Origin: Nocardioides bruguierae
Lineage (GTDB): Bacteria; Actinomycetota; Actinomycetes; Propionibacteriales; Nocardioidaceae
NCBI RefSeq assembly: GCF_023656415.1
Contig: NZ_JAMOIL010000029.1
Coordinates: forward strand, 1 to 57,899
Direction: 5' to 3'
DNA: 57,899 nt
Shown here: piece by piece, positions 7,511 to 15,294 of the stretch
Layout of the letters: the number at the start of each line of letters is the position of its first letter
Position numbering within the stretch: position 1 is the first letter of the stretch
Position numbers and translations under genes: made by a program
The notes under the pieces: model-generated
Database searches by the model: none
What the model saw: only the letters and a program-made list of their open reading frames with translations
What the model was told of the DNA's origin: nothing

Positions 7511-8257
7511 TCACTGCATCCAGGCCACGACCTGCACCAGGACCGGAGCCACCAGGACGGCGGGCAGAAGGTCCGCGACAGCCAGGTCACGCAGCCTGAG
7601 CAGGCGCAGGGCCACCCCGACCAGCAGGACGCCGCCCACCGCCGTGACCGCGGCGAGATGGGCTTCGGGCAGCACGCCGCCAGCGGCGACACCCACGAGC
7701 GTGAGGGTCCCCTGGAGCACCACCACGGTCAGCACGCTGGCCGCCACGCCCCACCCGAACGACGCCGCGAACGCGATCGCGGCGAACCCGTCGAGAGCCG
7801 CCTTCAGGTACAGCTGGTCCGCGCCGTTGCCCAGCCCGTCGCTGAGCGAGCCGAGGATCGTCAGGGGTCCGGTGCAGAACAAGAGCGAGGAGACCACGAA
7901 CCCCTCCACGAAGCGCTGGCGCGCCTCGCCCGCCCCGCCGCGGGTCAGCCGGCGCTGCACCCAGCCGCCCACCTGCTCCACCCGCTGCTCCAGCCGCAGC
8001 AGGGAGCCGGCGATCCCACCGATGGGCACCGAGCCCAGCACGATCAGCATGGGTGCGGAGGAGCCGACGGCGTCCGACAGTGCGGGGGAGAGGACCTCCA
8101 TCGCGGAAGTGCCGGCGATCAGCAGCGTGACCAGGCCGAGACCGTCAGTGACCAGGTCGCGGGTCCGCTCCGGCAGCCGGTGGCCGAGTGCGACGCCGAG
8201 CCCGGCCCCGAGCAGGACGGTGAGGGCGTTGACCAGCGTGCCGGTGCCGGGGATCAC
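7511..8257 (-). CDS. DUF554 family membrane protein
   Basis: An integral membrane protein of 248 residues with about seven hydrophobic segments. It has the family features of DUF554 (YdfK-like): GTGTLVNALTVLLGAGLGVALG at the N-terminus, the conserved LGSVPIGGIAGSLL-RLEQRVE stretch, and EGFVVSSLLFCTGPLTILGSL in the middle. GTG 8257 is chosen because AGGAGG precedes it by 7 nt and the longer frame upstream is arginine/proline-rich. Its function is not established. It is divergent from a GNAT gene and shares the intergenic region with it. Confidence 0.85.
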   Translation of the reverse strand: MIPGTGTLVNALTVLLGAGLGVALGHRLPERTRDLVTDGLGLVTLLIAGTSAMEVLSPALSDAVGSSAPMLIVLGSVPIGGIAGSLLRLEQRVEQVGGWVQRRLTRGGAGEARQRFVEGFVVSSLLFCTGPLTILGSLSDGLGNGADQLYLKAALDGFAAIAFAASFGWGVAASVLTVVVLQGTLTLVGVAAGGVLPEAHLAAVTAVGGVLLVGVALRLLRLRDLAVADLLPAVLVAPVLVQVVAWMQ

Positions 8258-8330
8258 GGATGAGCCTCCTGGTGGTGCGGGCTGAGGTGCGCACCCGGCG
8301 GCTCCGGTGCCCTGACGCAGCGGGACGCCA

Positions 8331-8366
8331 CGCAGCGGGGACAGTACGCAACGGGGACAGTATTCT
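8331..8366 (+). promoter_or_regulatory. Promoter with 16-bp direct repeats, GNAT gene
   Basis: Two head-to-tail 16-bp copies (CGCAGCGGGGACAGTA at 8331-8346 and CGCAACGGGGACAGTA at 8347-8362) differ at one base. The second overlaps a -10 box TATTCT (8361-8366). GGGACA (8338-8343) lies 17 bp upstream as a possible -35. The repeat could be an operator or an iteron-like site. Confidence 0.5.
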
Positions 8367-8430
8367 GAGGCAGGTCGCAGGCGCGGCCGCTGGGGGAGCA
8401 CGCGGGTGCGCGTGCAGGAGGAGGCGGGCC

Positions 8431-9021
8431 GTGGCCTGGCACGAGGTGACGCTGCGTGACGCAGTCGTCGAGGACGCCCTCTTCCTTGCCGAGGTGTGGA
8501 CGGGGGCCCTGTCGCGCTCGGACGTCGCCGACCAGGTGGCCCACCTCGAGGTCGTGGTGAAGTCCGCGGCCCAGACTCCCGGGGAGCGGGTCGTCGTCGC
8601 CGAGGTCGGCGGGGAGCCGGCCGGTGCCGTGCTCCTGCGCGTGGCTCCCGTGAGCCCGCTCAACCCCGAGCTCGTCGTCCAGGCCTTCGCGCCGCAGGTG
8701 CTCGTCCGCTTCCGTCGTCACGGCGTCGGACGCCGCCTGCTCGAGGCGGCCGCAGAGCTCGCCGACGTCCACGGGGTGGCCCACGTGGTGACGGCCGCCG
8801 CGTCGTCCTCGCGCGACGCGAACCGCTTCATGGCGCGGCTGGGCCTGGCGCCGGCGGCTGTCGTGCGCGGGGCCACCGTGCACCAGCTGCGGGCGAAGAT
8901 CGACGCCCAGCTGCCCGAGCGGCGGCGCGCTCGCGTCGACCAGCGTGCGCAGGCCGTCGTGGCCCGCCGCAGCCGGTTGCGCCGGGCCGCGCAGCGCGTG
9001 GAGGCCGAGCCGGAGGGCTGA
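8431..9021 (+). CDS. GNAT family N-acetyltransferase
   Basis: A 196-residue GCN5-related acetyltransferase. The fold is recognisable from the N-terminal VTLRDAVVEDALFLAEVW strand-helix unit, the central RVVVAEVGGEPAGAVLLR strands, the acetyl-CoA loop VRFRRHGVGRRLLEAA (about residues 91-106), and a C-terminal NRFMARLGL helix. An extra basic tail of about 50 residues follows the domain. GTG 8431 follows AGGAGGAGG by about 7 nt, while the open frame upstream lacks family features. The substrate is unknown. Confidence 0.85.
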   Translation: MAWHEVTLRDAVVEDALFLAEVWTGALSRSDVADQVAHLEVVVKSAAQTPGERVVVAEVGGEPAGAVLLRVAPVSPLNPELVVQAFAPQVLVRFRRHGVGRRLLEAAAELADVHGVAHVVTAAASSSRDANRFMARLGLAPAAVVRGATVHQLRAKIDAQLPERRRARVDQRAQAVVARRSRLRRAAQRVEAEPEG

Positions 9022-9037
9022 ACCCGCTGGGTGGGAC

Positions 9038-9487
9038 TCAGAGGCCGACGCGGCTGCGGGGGAGCACCGAGCAGGTGATCCGCGCCGTGCAAGTGCGGCG
9101 TCCGGCCTCGTCGGTGATCGCGACCTCCCACACGCTGCTGCTGCGCCCGACGTGGGCGGGCGTGGCCATACCGGTGACCGTGCCGGAGGTGACCGACCGG
9201 TGGTGGGTGGCGTTGATGTCCACGCCGACCGCGACGCCGTCGGGCCAGGCGGCCAGGCCCGCGGCGACCGAGCCCACCGTCTCGGCCAGCACCACCGACG
9301 CCCCGCCGTGCAGCAGCCCGAAGGGCTGGGTGTTGCCCTCCACGGGCATGGTCGCGACCACGCGTTCGCGGCTGACCTCGGTGAGGCTGATCCCCATCTT
9401 CCGGTTCAGCGCCCCGTCGGCGTCCGGGAGTTCGGCGAGAAACGCGCGAGCCTCGTCGTTGGCGTCGGGTTTCGTTGTTTCCGTCAC
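9038..9487 (-). CDS. PaaI-family hotdog thioesterase
   Basis: A 149-residue hotdog-fold acyl-CoA thioesterase. The signature is QPFGLLHGGASVVLAETVGS (about residues 56-75), in which the Gly-Gly turn and helix glutamate form the active site of PaaI/YbdB-type enzymes. The C-terminal strands VGVDINATHHRSVTSGTV and STWEVAITD-like SSVWEVAITDEAG fit the family. GTG 9487 is chosen because a TACGTT box lies exactly 6 nt upstream and the family N-terminus begins there. The longer upstream frame is low-complexity. The substrate acyl group cannot be told. Confidence 0.87.
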   Translation of the reverse strand: MTETTKPDANDEARAFLAELPDADGALNRKMGISLTEVSRERVVATMPVEGNTQPFGLLHGGASVVLAETVGSVAAGLAAWPDGVAVGVDINATHHRSVTSGTVTGMATPAHVGRSSSVWEVAITDEAGRRTCTARITCSVLPRSRVGL

Positions 9488-9493
9488 GGCCAC

Positions 9494-9499
9494 AACGTA
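9494..9499 (-). promoter_or_regulatory. -10 box (TACGTT) of leaderless thioesterase gene
   Basis: On the minus strand TACGTT ends 6 nt before GTG 9487, with no Shine-Dalgarno sequence. Confidence 0.5.
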
Positions 9500-9554
9500 G
9501 ACCGGCCCCCGAGCCGTGGTAGGGCGGCGGTCGGGGCCGGTCGGACGGACGTGC

Positions 9555-10211
9555 TCAGACGCAGACTGCTGCGTGTGCTGCCTCGGAGAACTTCGACTGA
9601 GGCTCGAGATCGCAGCGGGCGCCGCCGCTGCCCTTGGGGCCGAAGGTGCGCCAACGGACGGAGGACCACTTGACGAAGCCCTCACCGCTGCCCTCGATGG
9701 CGTCGCACCAGGAGTACTCCCCGGTGCCGCGGGCCACGAGGCGTCCGTTGTACCAGGCGACGGAGGTGGCCTTGGGGATGACGGTCCGCTTCTTGACGGT
9801 GATCTTGACTGACTCGGTGCGGTTGTTGGCCACACGCATCTTCCAGTCGACCTGAGTCCCGATGCCGGCAGCTCCCTTGACCAGCTTGCGGAGCACGACG
9901 GCTGCCTCCACCTCGGCCTTGTAGCGGGCCTTGATGCCGGCGCTGACTCGCTTGTTGTTCTGGCTGCGATAGGTGGTTCCTCGCTTGACCACCTTGCGGC
10001 CGGGGTAGGACTTCTCGCGCAGACGTGTGAGTACAACAGATTCCTTCCCGGTCACGTTGCGAACGCGGTACACGTAGGTGTTGACGTTGCAGGCCTTGCC
10101 GCGAGCGGCCGGGTCCGCCCTTGGCTCCGCCTCTGCCGCGCTGGCGGTGGGGCCGGTGAGAACGGCGGTAGCGAGCAGTGCCGCCGTGATGATGCTTCCG
10201 AGAGAGCGCAC
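9555..10211 (-). CDS. Secreted protein of unknown function
   Basis: About 218 residues. GTG 10211 gives a clean signal peptide (IITAALLATAVLTGPTASA then a cleavage site near residue 26), so the product is probably secreted. The mature part is basic and beta-rich. It has three cysteines, near the start (KACNVN), in the middle-late part (SWCDAIEG) and near the end (GARCDLEP, plus a final CV). Segments such as YVYRVRNVTGKES and SVKITVKKRTV suggest an Ig-like or jelly-roll fold. I do not recognise the family. A GTG or ATG further upstream (10274) is possible but adds residues ahead of the signal peptide. Confidence 0.65.
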   Translation of the reverse strand: MRSLGSIITAALLATAVLTGPTASAAEAEPRADPAARGKACNVNTYVYRVRNVTGKESVVLTRLREKSYPGRKVVKRGTTYRSQNNKRVSAGIKARYKAEVEAAVVLRKLVKGAAGIGTQVDWKMRVANNRTESVKITVKKRTVIPKATSVAWYNGRLVARGTGEYSWCDAIEGSGEGFVKWSSVRWRTFGPKGSGGARCDLEPQSKFSEAAHAAVCV

Positions 10212-10343
10212 GAGATTCCGTTTCTGATAGGACACCCGCGATTCGGGTGTGCAGGGCATCCGTACCCCGATCATGTCCGGGCAAACCTGTCATTTCTCGA
10301 TCCTGTGGACAGCGTCGGATGGGGTGCTGTCGGTGACTCTGAC

Positions 10344-10349
10344 TAGAGT
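10344..10349 (+). promoter_or_regulatory. -10 box (TAGAGT) of leaderless polA
   Basis: TAGAGT ends 6 nt before the GTG start of polA. No Shine-Dalgarno sequence lies between. Confidence 0.5.
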
Positions 10350-10355
10350 CGCGGC

Positions 10356-13058
10356 GTGCCCGAGACGACGCCTGCCACCGACCGCCCGCGGCTCCTGCTG
10401 CTCGACGGCCACTCCCTGGCCTACCGCGCGTTCTTCGCCCTCCCCGCGGAGAACTTCTCCACCAGCACGGGCCAGCACACGAACGCCGTCTACGGGTTCA
10501 CCTCGATGCTCATCAACGTGCTGCGCGACGAGCAGCCCACGCACGTGGGCGTCGCCTTCGACGTCTCCCGCACGACGTTCCGCACGGCCGAGTACAGCGA
10601 GTACAAGGCCACGCGGCAGAAGACGCGCCCGGAGTTCTCCTCCCAGCTGCCGCTGATCGAGGAGGTGCTGGAGGCGCTGCACATCCCGTTCCTGAAGAAG
10701 GACGGGTACGAGGCCGACGACATCATCGCCACGCTGACCACGCGCGCGCTGGAGGAGACGGACATGGAGGTCCTGATCCTCACCGGCGACCGCGACTCCC
10801 TCCAGCTGGTCACCGAGCGCTCCACGGTGCTCTACCCGATGCGCGGCGTCTCGGACCTGGCGCGGATGACGCCCGCGGCCGTCGAGGAGAAGTACAAGGT
10901 CCCGCCGCAGCGCTACCCCGAGCTCGCGGCGATCGTGGGGGAGACCTCCGACAACCTGCCCGGCGTGCCCGGGGTCGGCCAGGGCTTCGCGGCCAAGTGG
11001 ATCAACACCTACGACGGTCTCGACAACGTCATCGCCAACGCCGACAAGATCGCCGGCAAGAAGGGCGAGGCGTTCCGCGAGCACCTCGGCGACGTCATCC
11101 GCAACCGCCGGCTCAACGCGCTCGTGCGCGACCTGCCGCTGGAGAAGGGCCCGGACGACCTGGGCCTGCGCGCCTGGGACCGCCAGGCCGTGCACACGCT
11201 CTTCGACGGCCTGGAGTTCCGCGTCCTGCGGGACCGACTGTTCGAGACCCTCTCCAGCGAGGAGGAGGTGGACGGCTCCGGCTTCGAGGTCGAGGGACGA
11301 CGGCTCGGCGAGGGCGAGGTCGCCGGCTGGCTCGAGGAGCACGCGAGCGACGTGGTCGGGCTGGTCGTGGGCGGCTCCTGGAAGGCCGGCACCGGGGAGG
11401 TGCACTCCCTCGCGCTCGCCTCGGCCACCGGCGAGGCCGCCTGGCTCGACGCCGCTGCCGTCACCCCCGAGGACGACGCCGCGGTCGCCGCCTGGCTCGC
11501 CGACCCGGCACGCCCCAAGGTACTGCACGACGCGAAGGGGCCGATGCACGCGCTGACGGCCCGCGGCTGGCCGCTGGCCGGCCTGCAGAGCGACACCGCG
11601 CTCGCCGCCTACCTGGTGCGCCCCGACCAGCGCTCCTACGACCTGGCCGACCTCGTGCTGCGCTACCTCAAGCGCGAGCTGACCGCCGGCACGGCCGACT
11701 CCGGCCAGCTCTCGCTCGACGCGCTGGCCGAGGACGACGCCGACGACGCGGCCGCGACCACCGCGATGCTGCACGCGCGCGCGGTGCTCGACCTGGCCGA
11801 GGCCCTGGACGGCGAGGTGGCCTCGCACGGCGGCGAGGAGCTGCTGCGCGACATGGAGCTCCCGCTGGTGCACCTGCTCGGGCGTCTGGAGGAGACGGGC
11901 ATCAGCGTCGACGTCGAGCACCTCGAGGGGCTGGAGGAGCACTTCGCCACCGAGGTCCGCGCCGCGGCGGACGAGGCCTACGCGGTGATCGGCAAGGAGA
12001 TCAACCTCGGCTCGCCCAAGCAGCTGCAGGTGGTGCTCTTCGACGAGCTCGACATGCCCAAGACCAAGCGCACCAAGACGGGGTACACCACCGACGCGGA
12101 CGCCCTGCAGAGCCTCTACGTCAAGACCGAGCACCCGTTCCTGCTGCACCTGCTGCGGCACCGCGACGTGATCCGGCTGCGCCAGACGATCGAGGGCCTG
12201 GTCAAGACCGTGCAGCCCGACGGGCGCATCCACACCACGTTCAACCAGACGATCGCCGCGACCGGCCGTCTCTCCAGCACCGAGCCGAACCTGCAGAACA
12301 TCCCGATCCGCACCGAGGAGGGCCGCCGCATCCGCGAGGCCTTCGTCGTGGGCGAGGGCTACGAGTCGCTGATGACCGCCGACTACAGCCAGATCGAGAT
12401 GCGGATCATGGCGCACCTGTCCGAGGACGGGCTGCTGACCGAGGCCTTCCGCTCCGGCCAGGACTTCCACTCCATCACTGCCGCGCGGGTGTTCGGCGTC
12501 GACGCCGCCGACGTGGGGGTCGAGCAGCGCGCCAAGATCAAGGCGATGAACTACGGGCTCGCCTACGGTCTCTCCGCGTTCGGCCTCTCCCAGCAGCTCG
12601 GTATCGAGCCGGTCGAGGCGCGTGGCCTCATGGACGAGTACTTCGAGACCTTCGGCGGGGTGCGCGACTACCTGGCCGGGGTCGTGGACGAGGCCCGGCG
12701 CACCGGGTTCACCGAGACCATCCGCGGCCGGCGTCGCTACCTGCCGGACCTCACCAGCGACAACCGCCAGCGCCGCGAGATGGCCGAGCGGATGGCGTTG
12801 AACGCCCCGATCCAGGGCTCGGCCGCCGACCTGATCAAGATCGCGATGCTCGACGTCCAGGCCGCGCTGGAGTCCAAGGGGCTGACCTCCCGCCTGCTCC
12901 TGCAGGTGCACGACGAGCTCGTGCTCGAGGTGGCGCCCGGCGAGGCCGAGGCGCTGGAGCAGCTCGTCCGCGACCGGATGGGCGGCGCCGCCGACCTCAC
13001 CGTGCCGCTCGACGTCTCCGTGGGCACGGGCCGGTCCTGGCACGACGCGGCGCACTGA
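10356..13058 (+). CDS. polA: DNA polymerase I
   Basis: A 900-residue repair and replication polymerase that removes RNA primers and fills gaps. Domains in order: 5'-3' exonuclease (1-300, starting LLLLDGHSLAYRAFFAL, with EADDIIATL and TGDRDSLQL metal-site motifs and the GVPGVG helix-hairpin-helix), a 3'-5' exonuclease-like domain (about 310-500), and the polymerase (about 500-900). The polymerase has motif A TADYSQIEMRIMAHLS, motif B RAKIKAMNYGLAYGLSAFG and motif C LLQVHDELVLEV. The middle domain lacks the D-x-E metal ligands in its first motif, so proofreading is probably absent, as known for mycobacterial Pol I. GTG 10356 fits the -10 box and the family N-terminus. Confidence 0.96.
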   Translation: MPETTPATDRPRLLLLDGHSLAYRAFFALPAENFSTSTGQHTNAVYGFTSMLINVLRDEQPTHVGVAFDVSRTTFRTAEYSEYKATRQKTRPEFSSQLPLIEEVLEALHIPFLKKDGYEADDIIATLTTRALEETDMEVLILTGDRDSLQLVTERSTVLYPMRGVSDLARMTPAAVEEKYKVPPQRYPELAAIVGETSDNLPGVPGVGQGFAAKWINTYDGLDNVIANADKIAGKKGEAFREHLGDVIRNRRLNALVRDLPLEKGPDDLGLRAWDRQAVHTLFDGLEFRVLRDRLFETLSSEEEVDGSGFEVEGRRLGEGEVAGWLEEHASDVVGLVVGGSWKAGTGEVHSLALASATGEAAWLDAAAVTPEDDAAVAAWLADPARPKVLHDAKGPMHALTARGWPLAGLQSDTALAAYLVRPDQRSYDLADLVLRYLKRELTAGTADSGQLSLDALAEDDADDAAATTAMLHARAVLDLAEALDGEVASHGGEELLRDMELPLVHLLGRLEETGISVDVEHLEGLEEHFATEVRAAADEAYAVIGKEINLGSPKQLQVVLFDELDMPKTKRTKTGYTTDADALQSLYVKTEHPFLLHLLRHRDVIRLRQTIEGLVKTVQPDGRIHTTFNQTIAATGRLSSTEPNLQNIPIRTEEGRRIREAFVVGEGYESLMTADYSQIEMRIMAHLSEDGLLTEAFRSGQDFHSITAARVFGVDAADVGVEQRAKIKAMNYGLAYGLSAFGLSQQLGIEPVEARGLMDEYFETFGGVRDYLAGVVDEARRTGFTETIRGRRRYLPDLTSDNRQRREMAERMALNAPIQGSAADLIKIAMLDVQAALESKGLTSRLLLQVHDELVLEVAPGEAEALEQLVRDRMGGAADLTVPLDVSVGTGRSWHDAAH

Positions 13059-13076
13059 GCCGCGGGCCGCGGCGGG

Positions 13077-14438
13077 TCAGTCGGTCTCGGTCCCCTGGCC
13101 GTGGGGCTGGCCCTGGGTCTGGCCCTGGGTCTGGCTCTGGGTCGGATCCGCCGGCTCGTCCGCGCCGAGGCGGTGCAGGCTGAGACCCAGCAGCACGAGC
13201 AGCAGCAGGGCGTCGACCGCGATCACCACGGCGACGAGCCCCGGCAGGCTGGCAGTCGTGGCGCCCAGCCCGACCAGGGCCAGCACGCCGCCCCACACGA
13301 GCAGCTGGGAGCGACGCCCGCGCCGGGCCAGCACGGAGTACACGAGCAGCTGGAGCATCGAGAGCAGCGTCCCGAGCACGGCGAAGAGCCACAGCTCGTC
13401 CTGCACGTCGGCGTACTCGGCGCCACCGACGAACACCAGCGCCACCGGGGCCAGCAGCCAGGCCGCCAGCGTGCTGACCGCACCGATCCCGAGCACGGCG
13501 GCCAGGCTGCGCAGCAGTGCGCGTCGTCGCTCGTGGGCGGTCGACATCGACGGGAACGCCACGACCACGACGAACTGCGGCAGGAACAGCACGGCCTTCG
13601 TGAGGATCAGCCCGGCCGCGTACAGGCCCGCCTGGTGGCGGGGGAGCAGGTTGCGCGCCAGGACGATGTCGACGTTGGAGAGCAGGAAGAACGCCAGGAG
13701 CGCCAGGGAGGCCGCCAGCGCCTCTCGGGCCACGGGTCGGCGGCCCGGCCGCACGGGCGCAGCGCCGTCCGCGGAGGAGGCGGCGCCACGGGCCGCGGAC
13801 CCTGCACGCGGGCGCAGCGCGACCCACCCGACGATCGCGGGGGCCAGCATGGCGAGGGCGACGCCCACCATCGCCGAGGTCTCGCTGGGCATGACCAGCA
13901 GGGCGAGCACGCCGAGCACCAGGCGGGGCACGCCGATGCCGAGGTAGAGCATCGAGAGGGCGAGCCAGCGCCGCTCGCCCTGGAGCACGCCGGCCTGGCC
14001 ACCGGAGATCGTCAGCGGCACGGCGGCTGCGGCCACCAGCAGCGCCGGCCAGATGCTGTCCAGGTGCAGCAACCGGTGCACCACCGGCGCGAGCACCAGC
14101 ATGAGCGCGCCCACGGCCCAGGCGGCCCGGTAGGTCACGCCGAGCACGTCCCGCTCGATCAGGTGGACGGCGGCGGGGTCGGTCGAGACCCGTCGCGCGG
14201 CCGTGGCCTGGAGCCCGAGCTGAGCGACGGCGACGACCATGAGCAGCGCCATCAGCGAGGCGACGGCGCCGTACTCCGTGGGGCCGAGGAGCCGTGCCGA
14301 GACCATCTGGAAGCCGTAGGTGGCGACGTTCATGACGCCCATGGCGACCGCGATGCCGGCGGAGGTGCCCAGGACGCCGCGCAGCCGGCCGCGCGGCGGC
14401 GCGTCCTGCGCAGGGGCGGGTGCGGGTGCGCTGGTCAC
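13077..14438 (-). CDS. Wzx/MurJ-like polysaccharide flippase
   Basis: A 453-residue membrane protein with about 12 predicted helices, of the MOP superfamily (polysaccharide biosynthesis protein). Family features are the N-terminal GTSAGIAVAMGVMNVATYGFQMVSARLLGPTEYG-type first helices, spelled here across residues 22-56, and LLSNVDIVLARNLLPRHQAGLYAAG near the middle. The C-terminal tail is an odd Gln/Thr/Gly repeat (QSQTQGQTQGQPHGQ) encoded by a 12-bp tandem repeat. GTG 14438 is supported by a TACGAT box 6 nt upstream. It converges on polA. Likely role: export of a lipid-linked glycan; substrate unknown. Confidence 0.82.
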   Translation of the reverse strand: MTSAPAPAPAQDAPPRGRLRGVLGTSAGIAVAMGVMNVATYGFQMVSARLLGPTEYGAVASLMALLMVVAVAQLGLQATAARRVSTDPAAVHLIERDVLGVTYRAAWAVGALMLVLAPVVHRLLHLDSIWPALLVAAAAVPLTISGGQAGVLQGERRWLALSMLYLGIGVPRLVLGVLALLVMPSETSAMVGVALAMLAPAIVGWVALRPRAGSAARGAASSADGAAPVRPGRRPVAREALAASLALLAFFLLSNVDIVLARNLLPRHQAGLYAAGLILTKAVLFLPQFVVVVAFPSMSTAHERRRALLRSLAAVLGIGAVSTLAAWLLAPVALVFVGGAEYADVQDELWLFAVLGTLLSMLQLLVYSVLARRGRRSQLLVWGGVLALVGLGATTASLPGLVAVVIAVDALLLLVLLGLSLHRLGADEPADPTQSQTQGQTQGQPHGQGTETD

Positions 14439-14444
14439 CGGCGC

Positions 14445-14450
14445 ATCGTA
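14445..14450 (-). promoter_or_regulatory. -10 box (TACGAT) of leaderless flippase gene
   Basis: On the minus strand TACGAT ends 6 nt before GTG 14438. No Shine-Dalgarno sequence is present. Confidence 0.5.
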
Positions 14451-14682
14451 GGCACGCGGGTGTCGCGCGAGCGCGCAGGAGGGTGAACCGCCCGGGACGC
14501 CACGATGAAGGTCTTGCGGCGGCACGGGGGTAGGACCCGTACGAACTCGTAAGTAACTTGACGTGACGGCGATCACTTTCTGCTCTATCGTCTCGGCTTG
14601 CGCCTGGGTCCGGGGAGGGAACCGGCGCCCGCCGGACCGTCGGTCCGGTGGACGTCCACCCACCTGGAGGGAGCGCTCACCC

Positions 14683-15294
14683 ATGCGCACGTCCATCTCC
14701 ACGAGCCTGGTGCTGGCGCTCAGCGCCGCCCTGCTCGTCGTCCTCGGCTCGGTCGGCCTCGGCCTCGGCCCGAGCGTCCTGGTCGGTGCCGGTCTCGGCG
14801 CCGTCGTCTGGCTGGTGCCGGACCGGTCCCCGCTGGCCCGCGTCGGCGGTCTGGTCGCCGGCGTCCTGGTCGCCTGGCTCGGCTACGTGCTGCGTGCGGC
14901 CGTCCTGCCCGACACGCCCGGCGGCCACGCCGTCTCGGTCGCCCTCACCGTCGTCCTGGCCGGTGCGGTGGTCGTCGCCTCCCGCGAGCGGCTGCCCCTG
15001 TGGGCCCCGCTGCTGGGCGCGGCAGCCCTGGCCGGGGTCTACGAGACCGCCTACTCCGAGGCCCCGCCGGAGGTGCTCGCGACCTCCTTCGTCGCGGTGA
15101 CCACCCTGGCCTGCACCCTCGCCGTCGGCCTGGTCCTCACCTCCCTCGTGGCTCCGGGTGGCCAGTCGGCCGCGCCGCAGCACCGGCACGCCCGGCACGA
15201 GGGCGACCCCGACGGCCAGGTCGCCGAGACCGTGCCGGCCGCCGAGACCGCCCCCGTCGCCCAGACCGCTCCGTCCGCGGAGGTCGCCCGATGA
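14683..15294 (+). CDS. Small multi-pass membrane protein, unknown function
   Basis: 203 residues with five or six hydrophobic segments (for example LVLALSAALLVVLGSVGLG at the N-terminus) and a charged, His/Ala/Thr/Glu-rich cytoplasmic tail of about 50 residues (HRHARHEGDPDG, then an AETAP-like repeat). I do not recognise the family. ATG 14683 follows CTGGAGGGA by about 11 nt. Its stop overlaps the start of the heptad-repeat protein (ATGA), so the two are co-translated and probably work together at the membrane. Confidence 0.75.
   Translation: MRTSISTSLVLALSAALLVVLGSVGLGLGPSVLVGAGLGAVVWLVPDRSPLARVGGLVAGVLVAWLGYVLRAAVLPDTPGGHAVSVALTVVLAGAVVVASRERLPLWAPLLGAAALAGVYETAYSEAPPEVLATSFVAVTTLACTLAVGLVLTSLVAPGGQSAAPQHRHARHEGDPDGQVAETVPAAETAPVAQTAPSAEVAR

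Noticed and set aside
10290..13055. A 921-codon open frame opposite polA
   Set aside because: It mirrors polA codons on the other strand; the composition (HLDVEH, GRGDR) is typical of antisense frames, and polA has every catalytic motif.
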